Positions 48,994 through 61,474 are shown, counted from the stretch's first letter. The stretch is DNA of 64,000 bases from Epiperipatus broadwayi (GCA_028023455.1 JAQFVV010012575.1:1112517-1176516), one strand, 5' to 3'. The notes: generated from the sequence alone by a model not told the origin. Numbers and translations are program-made.

Positions 48994-49199
48994 TCAGTTA
49001 AGACAACAATTTATGACAAGGGATACAAAATGCTAAAAATTACGTGATTGCAGATCCTTTACAACCATTTGGTGACTAACTTTTATTTAGGTATTTACAA
49101 CTACAGATTCTTTTCAATTAAGAAGGTATTGCATAAATTCAAAGAACTGACTAATATAAAATGTAAAATTATTGAACTTTGTGAAATTAGAGAAAGGTG

Positions 49200-50170
49200 A
49201 AAATACAAGTGCACAAATATTGGAAGCATAAGTGGAGTGGAATTTATTATAAACAAAAAGTGGAAGAACAACATTGTGGACATTTATGGCATATCAGATA
49301 GTGTGACATGATTAGTTATTCAAATACAAATAATTCCAGTTTATGTCCAACACATTCTCATTGTAATGAAGAAGTAAAGGATTTTTATATGGATGTATAA
49401 AATGCTTTTGATCAAAGCATACAATATTTTAAAATTATCATGGAAGACTTTATTGAAAGAATTGGTACATTATTGAAAGATGATAGTGATGTATGTAAAA
49501 TTGATATATGATAGAAAGGAGAAAGGAACATATTTATGGAGTTTGTAGGAAAAGAAAAAACTATGTGATTTTTTTCTTTGAGAAAAATTCTAAATGAAAC
49601 ATTGGAATGAAAATACAGCAGATACGAATTATATTTTGATTAACAGAAACTATCTATTTGAGGCTTGTAATATTCTTAATAGAGTTAACGTGGGAAGTGA
49701 TAATCCATTAGGAGGAGGTAAGATGTGATTTAATGCAAAACTAGAGAAAAAACTACTTTAAAAGTCAGTATTAATAATTGCTACTTCTAATTTCCAAAGA
49801 CCCTCCAATGTATTTAAATTGGAACTTACAAATATTTTAAAATATCAGATTTTGAAGATGGTTCAGACTTGGATAAAATTAATAAGAAGATAACTAATGC
49901 ACTATTTATAACTGCAAGAAAGATAGTTAGTACAAAGAAGCAGAAATTTACCAATAAATTGTCTATTGGAACAGAATAATGTATGAAGATTAAAAATAGT
50001 TGAATATCTAAAATTTTGAAACTGGTATGGAAGAGTTAATAAAAGTAAAAGAAAGCATAATTGTGAATTAGCAAGGAAAATTACAGAGGTAAAAAAAACT
50101 TTCTCAAGTTTAAAAGCACATAAGTACAGATCTACTCAATACTTATATTCTATTTTACCTTTAGTTGAAT
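49200..50170 (+). pseudogene. RTE endonuclease and linker remnant
   Basis: Frames give FIINKKWKNNIVDIYGISD, then FYMDV..AFDQ, then NTADTNYILINRNYLFE followed by NRVNVGSDNPL. These are the usual middle and C-terminal blocks of an apurinic-type endonuclease (the GSDH-like block reads GSDN, so the catalytic His is changed). ELTNIFKY and KKITNALFITARKIV continue as the RTE linker. Stops and frame changes occur throughout. Confidence 0.72.
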
Positions 50171-51190
50171 CTTTAAACACAGCTTTGATCCCATGAAAGA
50201 ATACTGGACTCATTAATTAATAAGTTTAAAATTCTTTTGATTTGGAAAAGAAATTTATCCTAATACTAAATTTAATATGTATCCTAAATCCTCCTATTAC
50301 TTGTCATTGACAGGTCTTTTTGTTCAAACTTTTAGTATTACTTGTCTTTTCAATTTCTTATTTGGTTTTAAGAAAATGGGAGAAGGGATGGGCAAAGAAG
50401 GGAATGAGTATAATCAATTGTAAATTTTCAAAGTTTATTTTGATTTCTTATAATGCTATCTAATATTGATTTAAAAATTAATTTATATAAAATTTCAAAT
50501 AACTTTTTATATTTGTAATTGATAGATTTGTTTGATTTTTATTTTTGTCTTTAAAATTTTTACATTTTTTAAATTTGCTTTTTAAAAAGTGAGAAGGAGG
50601 GGATACAGTCAATTGAAAGTGTTGTAACAACAACAACAATTACAAATTTTAAAAAAAGTTAAAATGAATCCTATTTCTTATTTCTTTGGCATTCCACCAC
50701 TTGATAGTTGTTTTCTTTTACTTCACAAAACTAAAAAAATAAAGACATCACCACTTTACATGGACTAAATAATTTGGCAGCCATGATATGAATGAACAAT
50801 GCAAAATTGCTATCAACTTCTCCTTAGCTTTTTCTTCCATCATAGATGACTTGAGATCTAAATGAAGAATGTAAGAAAATTTATTTTCACTTTTTTTTTT
50901 TTTTTAAAAAAAAAAAACATTTTAAGAGAACAACACCAAGTATAATGTTTCTTTTTTAAATAAAACTATTTTAACAATATCAATGAAGAACAAAAACTTT
51001 CTTTTTAAATTAATTTCTTAAAAAAAGAAAAAAAAATGTATTTCTTGTAAGGTGTGGGAAAATGTTACATTTTTATCTTTTAATTTTTTGTTGCACTTGT
51101 GAAATATTTCCAAATCTAGATTTTACACACGTCAAGTATGTTAAATAATAAATTTATCAATTGTTATCACAAAATTATTTCATGATGTAG
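50171..51190. other. AT-rich DNA within the RTE element
   Basis: No motif could be followed. Long T and A tracts (around 50890 and 51010) and a CAA trinucleotide run (50626-50640) are present. It may be an old insertion or simply lost sequence. Confidence 0.35.
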
Positions 51191-51199
51191 ACACAATGT

Positions 51200-51880
51200 T
51201 TAAAATAAACAAAGAGAAAATCAAATTTAGAGAGCTGAGTAGATTAGTGCCACAACATTTTTGTATTGGAAGGAAAGTTATTTTTGTAATAAGAAAAAAA
51301 AAATAGAACTATTACTAAAAATAGAGTTGATATCATGAAATGTGTGGGAGAGATCTTAAAAAAATTATATACTAATACAGATAATAAAAAAAAATCTTAT
51401 AATTATTATATCTCACAATTGCCCTGAACTTTAAGTGAAGAAATGAGACACTCAATTAAATCTATAATGAAAAACTCCAAAATGTGATGAAATTATAATT
51501 GATAACTTAAATGATGGATGTGAAGAAATAAAAAAAAATTGTTAGAAAAGTTATATACCAAATGTCAAAATAATAATAATATAACAGAAGAATGCAGTAG
51601 TAATATTGATATTTAAGAAAGGTAATAAAAAGATATTGCAAATTGCAGACTTTTCAATCTTCTATTCATTCTATATGAAATCTTTGCTAAGGTAATTACA
51701 ACTTGTCTACCATGAACTTTACACTTCACTCAATCAGAGAAACAATATGAATTTTAAAGTGATTTTAGAACATTGGATCATATTCAGGTATTGAGAAAAA
51801 TTATAAAAGAGCCAACTAAGGCATTATGCTTAAATTTGTTGAATATTAAAAGATATTTGACTCTAAGTATTTCTACGACA
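51200..51880 (+). pseudogene. RTE reverse transcriptase, first half
   Basis: Pieces read SEEMRHSIKSIMKNSK, then KKLLEKLYTKCQNNNNITEE, then DFSIFYSFYMKSLLR-like codons aligning with the NYRPISLL block (AKVITTCLP), and LDHIQVLRKII. This is the conserved N-terminal half of RTE reverse transcriptases. It stops at the target site of the family-2 hairpin element and resumes at 52176 (STMIKALYHQNIE). Confidence 0.7.
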
Positions 51881-52191
51881 TTATTAAAATAGTCAAACTC
51901 TCCAAACAGTAGTGCCACTCCATGAAAGTGAGAGTAATCAATGGATTCCAGAAGGCTTGTGCATCCATAATCCCCAGACTAGTTTTTAGCTTGTGGCTTT
52001 TGACAGTAAGGAGCCCTGGATCTGAGAGCACTGCGCCTAGATCCTAAGATTAATCCATTGATTACTCTTGCTTGAACTGAGTGGCATTACTGTATGGAGA
52101 GTGAGAGTTTTGCCTGTTTTAATAACAGTTATGAGCAAGCATAAGAAATGGTGATCATGTGATATTTAGTGGTTTATTTCTACAATGATTA
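51869..52191 (-). mobile_element. Hairpin element, family 2, copy C, inserted in the RTE
   Basis: The leader is on the right (complement of AACCACTAAATATCACATGATCACC at 52150-52176), so the copy lies on the minus strand. The arms outward are AAACTCTCCAAACAGTAG (51894) and its inverse near 52090. The flanks ATTTCTACGACATTA and ATTTCTACAATGATTA are a diverged target duplication that restores the RT frame when collapsed. Confidence 0.75.
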
Positions 52192-52221
52192 AAGCATTGT
52201 ACCATCAAAATATAGAGCAGG

Positions 52222-52446
52222 ACATATTGTTAGAAGAAATGATAATAGATGGACAATTGAAATTTTAAACTGGATTCCAAAAGATTGTAAAAGACCCAGA
52301 AAGAGACCACACATGAGATGTATGGTTGAAATAAGAAAGTGTGCAGGGGTGATGTGGAGAAGAGAAGCTAAAGATAGGAAAAGATGGATTGGACTTGGAG
52401 AGACCTTCATCCTGCAGTGGATTGATAATGGTTGATGATGATGATT
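52222..52446 (+). mobile_element. 5'-truncated RTE 3' tail nested in the RTE reverse transcriptase
   Basis: Starts around GGACATATTG (GHIV), continues NRWTIEILNWIPKDCKRP and CAGVMWRREAKDRKRWIG and ends TGATGATGATGATTAT. It closely resembles the end of the copy at 26.4-26.9 kb. Its insertion separates NIEQ from HILQHVYQNAAA of the host RT. Confidence 0.75.
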
Positions 52447-53490
52447 ATCATATTCTACAGCATGTTTATCAAAATGCAGCAGCAATGTTTAGATTATATG
52501 ATAATATTAAAAGATTAACATTAATAAGAGTTTATATATGTCAGACTGATTTTTTAATCTCTAAAACTTTTTACAATAGTTTTATAATAAATATTTTTTG
52601 GATTAAAAGGGAAGCTAAGGCACTAGAAGTATTTTTATGGAGATTATTTAAGACACTTAGATTTTGCATATGATGTAATTGTTTCTGCAAACAATGCTTC
52701 AAAGCTTCTGCAAACAATGCTTCAAAGCTTCTGCAAACAATGCTTCAAAGCTTCTGCAAACAATGCTTCAAAGCTTCAGGAAACATCAAAAGGGCTATCA
52801 AATGAAAGCAAAAAAAAAAAGTAAAATTAAAAATAAATGCTAAAAAGACTAAAGCTATGTTTAATGAATTTGCTTAGAAGCAGACAATAATGATTAATAA
52901 ACACAAATTAATAAAAGTTTACAATTACAAATATCTTGATCAGATTATTAATACTGATGTAAACATAATTGATGAAAATAATTATAGAATTAAATATGGA
53001 TTGAGTATTTTTTATAGAAATAACTTAATAGTAATAAAAAATATTCCAAATGCTAGAAAAAGAAAGTTTTTAATTACAGTTCTTATGTATGGATATGAGA
53101 CTTGGCCATATAACAGAAGAGTAACTCAGAGATTTCAGATCATGCAGTGAAGTATGCAGAGCTGAATGTTAAGAATAACCAGAAGAGATCACAAACAAAA
53201 TACATGTGTGGCAGAACAAACAGATATCAATGACATCATTAAATAAATTTAAAATGGACATTGAGCTGAGTCGAATATATTGCTAGACAAAATAATAATG
53301 AATATACAATTAAAATCTTAAATGGGACTCAAAAAGATTGTAAAAGTCCCCAAAAGGACTGCATATAAAATGGTTGAATAAAGTAAGAAAAGTTTCTGGT
53401 GTATTATGGAGGATTGAAGAAACTGAAATAACATTGGAGAGACCTTTATTTTGCAGTGGATCAACATAATAATTGAAAGTGATGATGATT
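52447..53490 (+). pseudogene. RTE reverse transcriptase second half and C-terminus
   Basis: HILQHVYQNAAAMFRLYDN begins the palm region, followed by codons matching the GVRQGD block in altered form. A LRF...N-N-ASKLLQ region should contain the FADD box but has lost it. INKHKLIKVYNYKYLDQIIN and MYGYETWPYNRR continue the C-terminal domain. A 23-base unit is tandemly repeated at the point just after the catalytic box. The 3' end is marked by GTGATGATGAT at 53479. Confidence 0.7.
52684..52778 (+). repeat. Minisatellite, four units of 23 bases
   Basis: The unit GCAAACAATGCTTCAAAGCTTCT is repeated four times without visible change inside the decayed RTE RT. The unit itself derives from the RT codons (NNASKLLQ), so this is a local expansion that arose after the element died. 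Confidence 0.92.
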
Positions 53491-53499
53491 TTTTGTGTT

Positions 53500-54400
53500 G
53501 GTCTAAACATTAAAAGTAAAATGATTGAAAAATGAAGTACTCAACCATATCAGGGCTCTATTTATGTTTAAGGTCAAATGATTAGATTAAAAGGGACTTA
53601 TATTATTTATATTATGAGATTTAATTCATTCCAAAATGAGATGAATTTACTTTGTCATCATAATAATAAATGTATTATTTAGGAGTGTAAAAAAATCAAA
53701 TAGAGAATTAGATTACTCTAGCAACGACCTTTTTTTATGTGATAATCATATGTAAATATTGACTTGATTTTACATACTACCATTAATAAAATGTAATTAT
53801 AAAAACTTATATAGCTTTTATTTTTTTTAATTTGCTTTATAATTTTAATTATTAAATATATTTAAAAGTTCCATTTATCTGCATATTCTTGAAATATATG
53901 AATAACGACGTGGAGAAGGTAAATCATTCAACGATACGCTAAACTAACATTTTCAATAGGTTCAGGTTACTACACCCATCTTTATCAATATGTAATTATT
54001 ATCGTTTGATATTCAAGTGTCAAATTTTCTGTATTCACTTTTTTTTTTTTTACATATTCTACTTTAGATAAATATAATAATGTTTATTATTAATCATTTT
54101 GCAAGTCAGCATTATCATATTATTTCTAGTCCAGATATAAACTTTAAACCCATTTAAAGATTAATATATCTATGGATTAATTAAACATAAAAATAAATCA
54201 TTAATCTTGATCCCTTTTTAAAATCTGTTTTAGATATAAGTAAAGTTCCCATTCTACCATACATTTTTGAAATAAACAAATGCGACCATAAAGACGTCTA
54301 AAAAGAATAAATAATATAAATAAAAAATTATTAATTTCAAATATGTTTTATATTCATTTTACTATTTATCTTTCAAAAATAAATAAACTTTATTTATAAT
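53500..54400. other. AT-rich DNA, no gene seen
   Basis: No coding signal or repeat boundary found. Confidence 0.4.
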
Positions 54401-55784
54401 CAATTATAAAATTTGGTTGAGAACATGGATATCCTATCCCAGTGGTTACAGGGAATGCCTGATTAAGTATTCAAGAATATACAGATTAAAATGATACAAA
54501 GTCTAAAGGAACATAATTAACATCATATACGATTTCAATGTAATAATTCATTACAACCATCCAGTGATCAACACAATAAAACAAATAAATACCTAGATCA
54601 TATCATTGAGCAACAGAACATGGAAAAGAATTAAGTCAAACATTTTTCAATATAGCTTAAATATAGGAAGGCTTCAATATATATAAGAAACACAGCAATC
54701 AACATTAAATAAGGTAAGCATAACATAAAAGGACATCAACAGGCCAACTCTATACAGGTCTCAACATGACCAGAGACATGAAAAAAAAGCATAAATATAA
54801 AATCCAATGGAATCAGACAAGCAGCAACAAGGATGAGAGTCATACTTGGACAACAAGGATCAAGTTAGTATTGGCATAAATCCGATCCCAACAGTCAAAA
54901 CTATCAATGATTTCCCCAGACACTCTTTCACTTCTCCTAAACAGCACAGTCCATCTGTCATCAGTGGCAGGCCACAGTGAAATGCACAATGTTTAGGCCC
55001 CTTTTTGTGATGCAGTAGACAAAACAATCTTCTCTGGTAAAATCGCGTGCTGAGGAGCACCCTCAATAAATACCTTATCCCCAATCAAGATTCTCAAATA
55101 GTCATGCTGAGACTCATATTCAAAATTCTCCACTGCTAAATTGGGAGTAATGACAAGCCTCAACCATACTTCAGACTTGTTCTGTCCCTATCTACCTTTG
55201 TACTCATCATCCAACATTAGATATCAAGCTCAGTTAAAATATATTTTGTACCTTGGTTTATCCACCCCCTCAAGCCCTGAGGATTTTTGATCATCCTCCA
55301 CCAATTCAGAATTGTCACTTCCACTTTCCATGTCCTCCACCAATTCAAATTGTCACTTTCACTCTCCTTATGTTCTAAAAGCCCATCATGAAGGTGCCAA
55401 TTTTTTGTGCATCACTCACTTCAGGAACCTTGACAAGAATCAGTGTCTCATCCATGACCTCCTTGTCCATTAACTCAAATGCCTGATCAGACTTCTCCTC
55501 AATATTGTCAGAAAAAGACAAGTTTAGGGGCACAGACACTTCTTTATTATCATTGGCCTTATGCTTCTTTCCTTTATATTCCTGTCCAGTGAATCAGAAT
55601 CCGATGAACTCTTACTCAATCTCCCAGCCTCCTGACTTCCTGAGCTGTGAAGAAAGCTTTTGGCATCTGTTGTATGTTCACCAGCTTGCCTTTTGAAAGC
55701 ATGACTGCAGACTCTGTCAAAATCAGGTCATAATCAGACTCTGTGCCAGAATTGGTAGACAAACAAGGAGTTTTTTTCAAATGG

Positions 55785-56289
55785 CTATAGAATGGGATTA
55801 CTCATTTGTTTTGAAGGTTTTAATAACCCAGGCTTAAAAATTGGTAATGACAGTATCCTTCCCTCTTGATTTGATATAACAGCTTGCCTCTTTTGACCAG
55901 ACACAGTTGTACAATTATGTATACTAGTCTTCGTAAGCTTACAATTCAGGCACATCCTTGAGGGACAATCCCTGACAAGGTGAGACCTCAACCTGCAGCA
56001 GAAACACTGTGGAAGAATGTCCTGAAAATATATTATTAGGAGCTCTGACTCCACACAGTGAACAGTGGAAATGTCTGTAGGAGACCCCTTTATTGAGGGT
56101 GATTAAAAATAAAGCAGAATTTGTGAGTACAGGAAGATCTGATTGATTAAGACTAATGTAACAATTTTGAATATGGCCAGACCACACCACTGGCCTATTC
56201 ATGTCAATTGTACATAAAAAAATGTTATTGACAAATTTAATCGGCCTTGGTAAAAATTTGCTTCTGGGTAGGATCATGAAATTCCACAA
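55785..56289 (-). pseudogene. LINE ORF1 zinc-knuckle region
   Basis: Two overlapping frames must be joined by a frameshift: one reads HIQNCYISLNQSDLP (56289 downward), the other CFCCRLRSHLVRDCPSRMC followed by LNCKLTKTSIHNC. The latter is a pair of knuckles (C-x2-C-x4-H-x4-C, then a second C-x2-C with its His and final Cys). These bind the element's RNA in the ribonucleoprotein particle. Confidence 0.7.
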
Positions 56290-56579
56290 TTATGTAATGG
56301 TTGTTTGGATGATTTAACATCTTATACACATGAATCCATAAATTTTTTTTGGTAATTTTGTCTACAAAATTGATTGATTGGATATGTAAATAAGTCCTTA
56401 TTTTGATTGGTGACAGGAAATTCAGGGTGACAGGAAATTCAGGGTTTTATCATCCATATAATTTTGAAATGATTGATGCAATTGGGGTGGAATAGTAGCA
56501 TTGAAACTATCTATAATATTTTTTTAATTCCACTTGATTCAGCTTAGTAAAAGGTAAGTCCATATTAGACATCCCATTA

Positions 56580-57350
56580 TTAGTAGGCCCCATATAAGTC
56601 ATTCTCAAGAAAGTTGAAAAAATCAGGTATATTTTGTGAATCATAACAAGAAGTGGAGGTATTTTTATTATTAGACATTTGCAAAATTTCAGCATATAAT
56701 ATCTTACCAGCTTCTTTATTTTGAACAAAACTCTGTAGAGCAAAGGCCATGGAACAACTAGAGTTATCAATAGAAACAGCATTAATATTGTCTATATCTT
56801 TGTTAAAATTAGTAGGAATATCCCTTGCTAAAAAGTTATTTGAGTTATTTTTATTGTAAGAACATAAACCTGGAAACATTTTTACCTTCAGTCCCTCTTT
56901 CTTATGCACCAGACAGCTTGGATTGGCTCCCTCAGACAACAATTTGTCCATTGGTGGCGAATTTTTAAACATAACTTTATTTTTACTGTAAGTTTTAATG
57001 CTTTTGTTCGAATTTTCAATGTTAACTCGAGTCCTTTGTGGTATTATCTCATTATTCATGCTAGAATTCTTACTTATACAGATTTATCCATCCCTCATGA
57101 TCTCTCTGGGGTCCAAAAATTTTGGAGAATCACTGCTAGCTTGGGAAAATAGGTTGTTAGAAGTTTGATCCATGGATCTATCAAAACTTTCATTCATGGA
57201 AATCATTTGTTTTGTAGATAATTCTTTGTTTCCTTGAAATTTTTTAGCATTCTTAGATTTACAAATTGCTTCCATGTTTTTCTTCAGATTCTCAGTATTA
57301 GAATTTGAATCTCTTTCAATTCCCTGGTTAATTGAGTCAACAAAATTCAT
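56580..57350 (-). pseudogene. LINE ORF1 N-terminal region
   Basis: Two successive frames (57084-57350 and 56580-57059) encode Ser/Asn/Lys-rich, probably disordered sequence with Met starts in AT-rich context; a stop and about 25 bases separate them. No domain can be named. Their position upstream of the knuckles on the same strand is the reason for assigning them to the same ORF1. Confidence 0.45.
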
Positions 57351-57610
57351 CCTTCACATGAAAGGAAGAACAGTGCTTAAGGTACAAAACCCTGGTGCTT
57401 TAAACAAAAGAAAACAAATATTTTGATAAAAAAATTAATACTTTTATGAACTCATTAAATGAGCAGAATCGATTAGTCCTGCTCCCTCTGGTCATTTATT
57501 TTTGAAAATTACCTTTTTTTAGCAAATGGCATTAAAAAATATTCAAGATAAATTTTACATGTCTACTTGGTAAAAAATAATATAATTTTTTTTTTTAAAG
57601 GAAATGTAAC

Positions 57611-58534
57611 ATAATCTATCTTAAACCAATAAACATCACATGATCACCATTTCTTATGCTTGCTTATAACTGTTATTAAAACAGGCAAAACTCACTATAT
57701 GTATTGCCACACACAAACTAGAGCAATCAATGAATGCCAGAAGGCTTGTGCATGAAATCCCCATCTAGTGCCTATTCATCCAATATACCCAGACTAGTTT
57801 CTGAACTAGTTTCTGGCTTGTGACCTTTGTCAGAGAGGAGCCTTGAATCTGAGAGCACTGCACATAGATCTTAGGATCCAATGCAACCCTTTAGCGGCCA
57901 CCTTATATCTCTACTTGACTACAAAACTATGAGTCTTAAATGGAAAACACCTTAATATTTTCAATCTCATTAGCTTATATAGTCATATTAGTCTGAACTC
58001 AGTTCATTACCTAGACATTTTGGTGTCTTTGGTTCTTTAATAACCATAGCCACCACTATCCTATTAGGCAGGATTGGTTTTAAGTCAATAAACATCACAT
58101 GATTATCATTTTTTATGTTTGCTTATAACTTATTAAAACAGACAAAACTCATTATACATATTGCCACACACTGCAAGCTAGAGCAATTAATGGATGCCAG
58201 AAGGCTTGTGCATAAAATCCCCATCTAGTGCATACTCAGCCAATATACCCAGACTAGTTTCTGGACCAGTTTTGTAGTTAAGTAGAGATAAAAGGTGGCT
58301 ACTGGAGGGTTGCATTAGATCCTAAGATCTAGGTGCAGCACTCTCAGATCCAAGGCTCTGCACTGATGAAGTCCACAAGCCAGAAACTAGTCCAGAAACT
58401 AGTCTGGGTATATTGAATGAGTAGGCAGTAGATGGGGATTTTATGCACAAGCCTTCTGGCATCCATTGATTGCTCTAGCTTGCAGTGTGTGGCAGTCCAT
58501 ATAGTGAGTTTCACCTGTTTTAATAATCTATCTT
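57611..58534 (+). mobile_element. Hairpin element, family 2, copy D (composite), exact 12-bp duplication
   Basis: 57623-58522 is flanked by ATAATCTATCTT (57611-57622, 58523-58534). Inside, the leader AATAAACATCACATGATCACC occurs at 57627 and a second leader AGTCAATAAACATCACATG at 58082, each followed by left-arm sequence. Only one complete right arm follows (58265-58522). The unit is thus a full copy with a second copy nested or recombined into it. No ORF. Confidence 0.88.
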
Positions 58535-58552
58535 TTATTTCTTTCCTTATTT

Positions 58553-58830
58553 GTATGTAATTCAACAGATAGAGAAGGTCCACTATGCTAGAAAGATTAT
58601 AAAATTATCACTTCTTTACAGATTTCCAGCTCAGCACTGCTTTCAACCAGGTCAGTCATATTCATAGCACTAAGATAAGTATATAGAAGAGAGAACTATA
58701 TACCTATCTTAGTGTTATGAATATGACTGACCTAGTTGAAAGCAGTGCTGAGCTGGAAATCTGTAAAGAAGTGATAATTTTATAATCCTTCTGGCATAGT
58801 GGACCTTTTCTAGTTGATGAATTGTATTTA
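58553..58830. repeat. Palindrome, arms of about 130 bases, 11-base loop
   Basis: 58553-58685 pairs with 58697-58830, near perfect over the inner 110 bases (TTTACAGATTTCCAGCTCAGC with its complement at about 58744). The sequence is unrelated to families 1 and 2. It begins 18 bases after the duplication of copy D. Confidence 0.9.
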
Positions 58831-59563
58831 TATCTTTTTAAATTATTTTTATCACTATATTTTATTTCAAATACACAGTTGGAAACTTATGTTTAGGGTT
58901 CCTAATATATATTTTAACAAAACAAATCTTATCAGTTAAAATAGCAATATTTATCCTACATATATTTATAAACGATATTTTAATACTTTTTGTTTCAAAC
59001 AACAATCTTAACTCACTGATATTTGTAAGAGTTTTGTGAATTGCATTCATTTTTGCATGATGTATTAAAATGTTCATTTAAATAATGATCCATGAACTTT
59101 AAACTCTGAATTACTATTTCTAGTACTGTGCTAAGTTATGCATGGGGGGAAAAATATGTAGTCTAAAATAGTCAAGAGCTATTCATTAATTGTGCTAAAC
59201 TCTGAGGAAAGTATGTTCTTTTAAGCAAAGGCTTAACATCCATAACTTTATCAAATGATTTTAGCTTATACATTGTCACTTCAATAGCATACATTTTTTC
59301 TATCATAGTTATTACCTAATATAAGTTTTAATAATTACTTGATGATAGATGATAATGCTTAACAAATCACTATTTAGTGTTATTGTATTCAATTTTCTCA
59401 GACTACTTTCTATCTTATGGCTGTTATCATTGAAAAATGTACCTGAACCTTTAAGATATAATGCACATTTTTTTTAGAAACCTTCATTTATTTCTTTTTT
59501 TATCATCAAGATATTAGCCTAAATTGAAAAACATATTAATCTAAGCCAACTTTTATATATATA

Positions 59564-60077
59564 TAACGAAACTTAAATATCTTCCAAACAATGGTAAACA
59601 ATTTATAATATTATATAAATAAAAACTCATAAAGAAATATTTTCGATTATATTCATAATCATTTTCAATTCAATTTTCAAAATGGAATCATCAATTACCA
59701 ACAGGAAACACATGTTGATTTAAATATCCCACAATTCATTAGTCTTAACATTTGCTGACTGTCTGTATATTATCGTATTTTTATACCTACTAATAAAAAC
59801 TGCCTCTTTAATTTTTCTTTTTTCATTATTAAAGAGGCAGTTTTTATTAGTAGGTATAAAAATACGATAATAAACAGACAGTCAGCAAATGTTAGGATTA
59901 ATGAATTGTGGAATATTTAAATCGACATGTGTTTCCGGTTGGTAATTGATGATTCCATTTTAAAAGTTGAGTTGAAAATGATTATGAATATAATCGAAAA
60001 TATTTCTTTATGAGTTTTTATTTATATAATATTATAAATTGTTTACCATTGTTTGGAAGATATTTAAGTTTTGTTAT
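59564..60077. repeat. 514-bp near-perfect palindrome
   Basis: Arms 59564-59812 and 59828-60077 (about 249 bases each) pair with few mismatches around a 15-base T-rich loop. The near-identity of the arms means that it is recent or maintained by correction. No ORF, no similarity to other repeats seen here. Confidence 0.93.
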
Positions 60078-60280
60078 TGTATTATTAATATTAGCGGACA
60101 TTTATTTTGTTATATATATATATATTTGAAACTAGTTCAGTATCTATCTATATGTTATGGTATTCTCAGTTTTCTAACAACTATAAGAAACTTTGAACTG
60201 CTGTCTGGATTGGTATAAAGCAAAACCTCCATCTTACACATTGCTGTTTCCAAAGCATATTCTTTATGTTTCACCATAAC

Positions 60281-60449
60281 TATCCTTTAGTAATGATAGA
60301 ATGACAGCCTGTTAAGCTAAATTGCGCAGACGCTGTGAGAATGTTGTTAATAAATGAATACCTTCGCAATTTAGTTTAACAGGCTGTCATTCTATCATAA
60401 TTATAATCGCATGCAAGACGTTATAAAATAAATGCTTATCCTTTAGTAA
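60281..60449. mobile_element. Short hairpin element of a third kind, exact 13-bp duplication
   Basis: The 34-bp arms (60292-60326 and 60365-60398; ATGATAGAATGACAGCCTGT) pair around a 38-base loop. TATCCTTTAGTAA occurs at 60281-60293 and 60437-60449, so the inserted unit is 143 bases: a hairpin plus about 38 bases of unpaired 3' sequence ending AAATAAATGC. Confidence 0.78.
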
Positions 60450-60889
60450 CTAATAGATATCAGATAATAGTGCAGATAATAGTACTTAATAAATCCAGAC
60501 ATGGTGCTATCCTATCCAATATTCTCAGACTACTCTCTAACTTATGGGTTCATTGGTGATAAATATTGGTGGCATAACTATGATGGAAAAAGTAAATATT
60601 CAACATATGAAAATGGAAGAAAACATATTTTTTAAAGAGTGATTTTAATCCTAAACTTATTTGTTACACGAAAATTTGTAAAAAAAAACCCCAAACAAAA
60701 TAAAATACTAACTAAGGTGAGACATATATTATATTTGAAAGATGCTAGAATAAATTATTTTAGGAAGATAACAGCACACCATTTATAAGAATTGAATGTG
60801 GTGATTTGTTAATATATCCAATTGGATAGCTATATAAAGCACATTTAAGAAGATAATTTTATATGCACATACACATGCGTTAAAACAAT

Positions 60890-61125
60890 TAAGTCAATGG
60901 TCCAGGGAATATTGATAAAAGAGATTATAATAGATAAATAGTTGATGTCTTAAATTCTTAAAGACTTAAAAGACCTAGAAATAGATCACATGTGAGATGG
61001 ATGAATGAAATATGGAAGTTTTCTGGTGTAATGTGGAAAAGAGAGGCTAGAGGTTAGAGAACCTGCATTAAACATGGAGAGACCTTTTTCATGCAGTGAA
61101 TCAATAATGGTTAAAAATGATGTCC
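60890..61125 (+). pseudogene. RTE LINE 3' tail
   Basis: Reads NIDKRDYNR, then LKRPRNRSHVRWMNEI and FSGVMWKREARG, and ends near ATGGTTAAAAATGATG. It is the same C-terminal signature as the 26.4-26.9 kb copy, with stops. Confidence 0.75.
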
Positions 61126-61474
61126 CAACTCAAAAAGATTGGAGATACCATTTTCAAATTGTGCATACAATTCAATGCAAATTCTCTGAATCAATTACCA
61201 GTCAGTAGGTGTTGCGCATGTCAATTTCTTCTGTAAACTTCACTCATTTTCTTATGTTTACAAAAAGTAAAATTAATTGTTTAAAATATTAAAGACATTG
61301 TTTTTCAAACATTTTTGAATACTATATATGTTTAATTTTTATTTATGTAATATCAGTTTTGCAGAAATATGCATAAATGTGTCAGTAAAAAGCTGTTTTG
61401 TTTTATCTACTTGAATAATATATGACAAAATCTATTTTCGTATTATAGTAGTTTTCATCTGATCATTAGGAGTT

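Larger units (their letters stand above)
49000..53495 (+). mobile_element. RTE-type LINE, decayed, interrupted by two later insertions
   Basis: Plus-strand blocks follow RTE order: endonuclease (49200-49770), linker (49800-50160), about 1 kb of unrecognisable AT-rich DNA, reverse transcriptase (51200-51880 and 52440-52700) and C-terminal part (52880-53400) with a TGATGATGA-type end at 53480. Between the RT halves sit a family-2 hairpin element (51884-52175) and the 3' tail of another RTE copy (about 52222-52446). No reading frame is intact. Confidence 0.78.
54440..57580 (-). mobile_element. LINE ORF1-bearing fragment, minus strand
   Basis: Collinear minus-strand frames from about 57350 down to 54860 form one broken ORF1/gag-like protein: a Ser/Asn/Lys-rich N-terminus, a middle domain, a CCHC zinc-knuckle region (about 55900-56010) and an acidic C-terminal region (about 55430-55510, EEKSDQAFELMDKEVMDE). 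This plan is that of L1/Tx1 or related LINE first ORFs. No reverse transcriptase follows, so the copy is truncated or rearranged downstream. Confidence 0.6.

Noticed and set aside
57611-58534. Classical fold-back or Mutator-type DNA transposon
   Set aside because: The flanking duplications of the family vary from 11 to 14 bp and the leader is one-sided, unlike symmetrical cut-and-paste elements.
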